DNA of 7,500 nt. Origin: Deltaproteobacteria bacterium (lineage in GTDB: Bacteria > Desulfobacterota > Binatia > UBA9968). The notes beneath the pieces are model-generated. The model was given only the letters and a program-made list of their open reading frames with translations, did no database searches and was not told the DNA's origin. Positions 4,654-7,500 of the stretch are shown here, in pieces (within the stretch, counting starts at the first letter, position 1; the number at the start of each line of letters is the position of its first letter). The DNA lies in contig JAHKKJ010000046.1 in assembly GCA_020027655.1 (NCBI GenBank), forward strand, positions 1 to 7,500, in the 5' to 3' direction. Position numbers and translations under genes: made by a program.

Positions 4654-5922
4654 ATGAAGTTGGAGCAGAAGCAGATCACCTCGCGCCGCGTGAAACTAGC
4701 AAATCCATTGGCGATGGGGCGGGAGCTGGGCGCGGGCCGAGTTAGACTCTTGGCTATCATCACCGGCGGCCATTTTGCTATCCACTGGTTTCAGCAGCTC
4801 TTCCCCGTCGTTCTCCCCTCTCTTAAAACGATCTTAGGGTTAAGCGATGTCCAAGTGGGCGCGTTGAGCTCGGTGCGACAGCTGGTCAACGGAGCGATGG
4901 ACTTGCCTTGCGGGATCTTGGCCGACTCACTTTCCCGCCACCGGGCGCCGCTCTTGGCTTCGGCACTTCTTTCCATGGGAGTGGGTTACTCTCTCATGGG
5001 AGTCCTTCCGGTCTTTGCTTGGGTCTTGATCGGGTGTGGTTTGATTGGGTTGGGAACAGCGCTTTGGCATCCGGCGGCCGCTGCTGCGCTCTCCAACAAT
5101 TTTCCCGAGCGGCGTGCGACGGCGTTGTCGATCCACGGCATGGGAGCGACAATCAGCGACACCCTCACTCCGCTCGTCGCCGGGTTCCTTTTGGTGACCA
5201 TTTCGTTGAACAGTTTTTTAGCCGTGCAACTGGCGCCGGCCTTGATAATCGCGCTCCTGATCCGGAGTGGTTTAGCGCGACAGCTCAGCAAAGTGGAAAA
5301 GCCAGCAGCGCTTTCCGAGCACCTGCGAGAAATGGTGGCGCTGGCAAAGAACTCGACGTTTGTTGGCATCACATTGGCCACGGGTTTCATGCAGATGGGG
5401 CGGATAGTGATTATCACATTTTTGCCCATTTACCTTCAGGAGCATCTTGGCTATTCGCCGTTCGCTCTCGGTGTTTACATTGCCCTTCTTCATGCGATGG
5501 GGATCATTTCTCAGCCGATCTTGGGTTATCTCTCGGACCGTTTGGGTCGCAAGGCAGTGCTGTTTCCTTCGTTCATCGCTTTAGGAATACTATTCGCCTT
5601 GCTTAGGGCGGTGGCGCCGGGCATCCCGCTGGCTTTCGTAGTAGCGGCTATCGGTCTTTTTTTCTATACCTTGCTCAATGTCACTTTCGCAGCAGCCATG
5701 GACGTTGCGGGTTCCAAGATCCAGGCTACGTCCTACGGGCTTTCTTCCCTCATGATGCAGCTCGCTACGTCTCCGACGCCGATTGTGGCGGGCTGGCTCA
5801 TCGGCAAATACGGTATCGGCTCGGCGTTTCTTCTGGCCGGTGTTTTGACCCTTCTAGGCGGCTTGCTGCTCTTGCCCTTAAGACTATATCGCGGGACACG
5901 GGCTGAATCCCTAGATAGATAA
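4654..5922 (+). CDS. MFS exporter, fosmidomycin-resistance (Fsr) type
   Basis: A 422-residue inner-membrane transporter of normal MFS length with about twelve hydrophobic helices, the first at ~30-55. Motif A is present in both halves: GILADSLSRHR at 87-97 between helices 2 and 3, and GYLSDRLGRK at 291-300 between helices 8 and 9, showing the 6+6 duplication. The TM1 segment GGHFAIHWFQQLFPVVLP is characteristic of the fosmidomycin-resistance/Fsr branch, and TALWHPAAAAALSNNFPER at 135-153 also fits. Proton-driven efflux of a small anion or drug is inferred from that branch; the substrate is not readable. The ATG at 4654 has no clear Shine-Dalgarno; M21 (ATG at 4714) would still precede TM1 and is a real alternative. 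It follows the decayed reductase by 35 bases and ends in a 12-bp overlap with the convergent peptidase gene. Confidence 0.9.
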   Translation: MKLEQKQITSRRVKLANPLAMGRELGAGRVRLLAIITGGHFAIHWFQQLFPVVLPSLKTILGLSDVQVGALSSVRQLVNGAMDLPCGILADSLSRHRAPLLASALLSMGVGYSLMGVLPVFAWVLIGCGLIGLGTALWHPAAAAALSNNFPERRATALSIHGMGATISDTLTPLVAGFLLVTISLNSFLAVQLAPALIIALLIRSGLARQLSKVEKPAALSEHLREMVALAKNSTFVGITLATGFMQMGRIVIITFLPIYLQEHLGYSPFALGVYIALLHAMGIISQPILGYLSDRLGRKAVLFPSFIALGILFALLRAVAPGIPLAFVVAAIGLFFYTLLNVTFAAAMDVAGSKIQATSYGLSSLMMQLATSPTPIVAGWLIGKYGIGSAFLLAGVLTLLGGLLLLPLRLYRGTRAESLDR

Positions 5923-6498
5923 GATGGGATCGAAGGGCAATTCCATTTGCTCGCCTGATTTTTTGTCCGGCAAACTCCGGGGGAGTTGGCGGATTTCCGA
6001 CTCGAGCCAGCGAATATAGAGACGGTGGCTTTGCCGTTTTTCTATGGCGGCCACGCAAAGGGTACGGACTGGCGTGGCGTAATGCGGCCACTGATCTCGC
6101 ACAATGCGTGGCAGTCTTAGGTAGGTCGGCGGGTCATCGCAGACCAAGGGGTGCCGCGCCAAGGTCCAGATGTCGCACTGCTTTTCTCCCGACGGAATCC
6201 TGGATCGCGCCACTGATCGCGGGGTCGACCGGTCACCGTGGGCCAACCCCTGGACGAGATGCGTCAATTCGTGGCCGATGGTTTGATAACTCACCTTGCG
6301 AACTCTGAGCCGAATGACAAGACGCGAAATAGCGCCGGCACGATAACTGATACTGGCGCTGCCCAGATGCTTGCGCGTCAATCCCACTGTGATCGTCTTG
6401 CCGTGCAATTCTGGAAAGTAGCGCAGCGAGCGCTCGATCATCTCAGACGCGCGCCGTGTGAGGCGCTTTTTCATGAGCGGTGTGAAGGCGAGCGGCAC
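5911..6498 (-). CDS. Putative HExxH zinc metallopeptidase, SprT-like style
   Basis: A 195-residue protein. The zincin motif is HELTH at 76-80 within IGHELTHLVQGLAHG (DNA 6259-6273 for HELTH); H76 and H80 would bind zinc and E77 would activate water. A conserved-looking GEKQCDIWTLAR at 104-115 follows; its E105 or D109 could supply the third ligand. The N-terminal ~65 residues contain beta strands (TITVGLT, ISRLVIRLRV) before the helix, the layout of compact SprT/minigluzincin-like domains. There is no signal peptide or membrane helix, so it is probably cytoplasmic. The start is GTG (6496-6498): an in-frame TAA lies two codons upstream and CAGGGA sits about 11 bases before it; ATG at codon 9 (6472-6474) is the alternative. 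It is divergent from era, sharing an ~88-bp intergenic region. Its substrate is unknown. Confidence 0.8.
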   Translation of the reverse strand: MPLAFTPLMKKRLTRRASEMIERSLRYFPELHGKTITVGLTRKHLGSASISYRAGAISRLVIRLRVRKVSYQTIGHELTHLVQGLAHGDRSTPRSVARSRIPSGEKQCDIWTLARHPLVCDDPPTYLRLPRIVRDQWPHYATPVRTLCVAAIEKRQSHRLYIRWLESEIRQLPRSLPDKKSGEQMELPFDPILSI

Positions 6499-6536
6499 GA
6501 TTTAGTTAATCCCTGCGCCGAGTTCGACTTGCAATC

Positions 6537-6564
6537 TTGAACAGCGAGTCGGGCGTGACATAAT
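6537..6564 (+). promoter_or_regulatory. Probable sigma70 promoter of era
   Basis: TTGAAC (6537-6542) and CATAAT (6559-6564; 5/6 match) are 16 bases apart. Transcription from here would start near 6571, after the in-frame ATGs at 6563 and 6566, leaving the ATG at 6587 with its AGGGA as the usable start. Confidence 0.5.
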
Positions 6565-6586
6565 GATGTCTCGTCTTAGGGAACTT

Positions 6587-7500
6587 ATGACAAAGGAAAA
6601 CGCCGAGAACAAGGGCGCGGAGAAGGGGTCGTTTCGCTCCGGCTATATTGCCATCGTAGGGCGCCCCAACGTCGGAAAATCGACCTTGCTCAATCAATTG
6701 CTGGGCGAGAAGGTCGCCATCGTAACGCCCAAGCCGCAGACAACGCGCAACCGGATTACGGGGATTCGGACCAGCCCGAAATCGCAGATCGTCTTCATCG
6801 ATACCCCCGGTATTCATCAAGCTCACTCCTTGATGAACCGGCGTATGGTGGAGGTCGCTTTGCAGACGCTTCACGAAGTGGATGGCGTGCTCTGGTTGCT
6901 CGACTCACGCGAGCGGATCGGAACCGAAGAGGAAAGGATCGCGAGCAATCTGGGCCGGCTCAAGACTCCGAGTTTGATTCTGCTCAACAAGATCGATCTC
7001 GTCGCCAAAGGCAAATTGCTGCCGCTGATACAACGTTGCGCGGAGCTTTTACCCGCTAAGGAGATCATTCCGATCAGTGCACTCAAGGGCGAGGGCGTGC
7101 CGCTGGTTCTGGAGATCGTAGAGAAGTGGCTGCCTGAGGGACCTCAGTACTTTCCAGAGGGAGAGTTCACCGATCAAACTGAACGTTTCGTGGCTTCGGA
7201 GATCATCCGGGAAAAGATTTTTCTTCTCACCCACGAAGAGATTCCTTACGGGGTCGCCGTGACGATTGATGAGTTCACCGAGAAGGAAGAAAAGAATCTG
7301 ATTGTGATCAAGGCAACGATCATCACCGAGCGCGAATCGCACAAGCCGATCTTAATCGGCAAGCGAGGGTCGATGCTGAAAGAGGTCGGCCAGCGCGCCC
7401 GAGAAGAGATCGAAGCGCTGTTAGGCTGTAAGATCTTTCTGGAATTGTTCGTCAAAGTGGACCGGGGTTGGACGCAGGACCCTAATGCACTGACAGAGAT
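6587..7500 (+). CDS. era: GTPase Era, 3' end just outside window
   Basis: Era binds the 3' end of 16S rRNA and couples GTP hydrolysis to 30S subunit assembly. All GTPase motifs are visible: G1 GRPNVGKS (residues 25-32), the switch I PQTTRNRITGI with its threonines, G3 DTPG (72-75), G4 NKID (134-137) and G5 SAL (164-166). The KH domain follows from ~205, with GKRGSMLKEVG at 258-268 carrying the RNA-binding GxxG loop, then the family ending FVKVDRGWTQDPNALTE. The 304 visible codons are nearly the whole protein; probably under ten residues are missing. The ATG at 6587 is chosen because AGGGA (6578-6582) precedes it by four bases and a promoter overlaps the earlier in-frame ATGs (6563, 6566). It has a slightly long charged N-terminus (MTKENAENKGAEKG) before the G domain. 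The neighbouring gene is divergent. Confidence 0.97.
   Translation, partial: MTKENAENKGAEKGSFRSGYIAIVGRPNVGKSTLLNQLLGEKVAIVTPKPQTTRNRITGIRTSPKSQIVFIDTPGIHQAHSLMNRRMVEVALQTLHEVDGVLWLLDSRERIGTEEERIASNLGRLKTPSLILLNKIDLVAKGKLLPLIQRCAELLPAKEIIPISALKGEGVPLVLEIVEKWLPEGPQYFPEGEFTDQTERFVASEIIREKIFLLTHEEIPYGVAVTIDEFTEKEEKNLIVIKATIITERESHKPILIGKRGSMLKEVGQRAREEIEALLGCKIFLELFVKVDRGWTQDPNALTE

Noticed and set aside
4908..5606. Long alternative-frame and antisense open frames across the MFS gene
   Set aside because: They lie wholly within the well-supported MFS coding frame, have compositionally biased sequences without family motifs, and are typical shadows.
6563..6586. Longer Era start at the ATG pair 6563/6566
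   Set aside because: These overlap the CATAAT -10 box and lack a ribosome binding site, while 6587 has AGGGA at a suitable distance.

Overview
The window looks like chromosomal DNA from a free-living, Gram-negative-type bacterium of moderately high GC. The protein styles (a cysteine-free VWA membrane protein, a DUF2007 protein with a zinc ribbon, a bacterial DOPA-dioxygenase-like protein, and small orphan proteins) suggest an uncultivated lineage near the old Deltaproteobacteria, NC10 or Binatota. That placement is an impression, because no rRNA or other phylogenetic marker apart from era is present.

Layout, left to right. Positions 1-2259 hold the C-terminal part of a large membrane-anchored protein with two VWA domains flanking a GATase1-like domain; its start lies outside the window. 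A 72-residue protein with a two-zinc cross-brace finger follows at 2365-2583. A gene-free stretch of about 470 bp (2584-3052) carries several good hairpins. Then come three small genes read rightwards: a 64-residue orphan with a strong ribosome binding site (3053-3247), a DOPA 4,5-dioxygenase family protein (3420-3761), and a DUF2007 plus zinc-ribbon protein (3828-4193). An aldo/keto reductase gene at 4371-4618 survives only as a frameshifted N-terminal remnant. It is followed closely by an MFS exporter of the fosmidomycin-resistance type (4654-5922). On the minus strand a putative HExxH zinc metallopeptidase (5911-6498) converges on the MFS gene with a 12-bp 3' overlap. The era GTPase gene (6587 to the right edge) is transcribed divergently from the peptidase and has a recognisable promoter.

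How the genes fit together: the left end (VWA protein) and the right end (Era) are ordinary conserved cell functions. The middle 2.3-4.65 kb is a loose, low-density accessory stretch of small genes with separate leaders, intergenic hairpins, an inverted repeat and a decayed gene. I see no operon that would make these small genes one pathway, no mobile-element gene, no tRNA or rRNA, and no CRISPR array. I do not see a convincing new multi-gene system. The best leads are the zinc-finger protein, the structured intergenic region, the peptidase next to era, and the reductase remnant.
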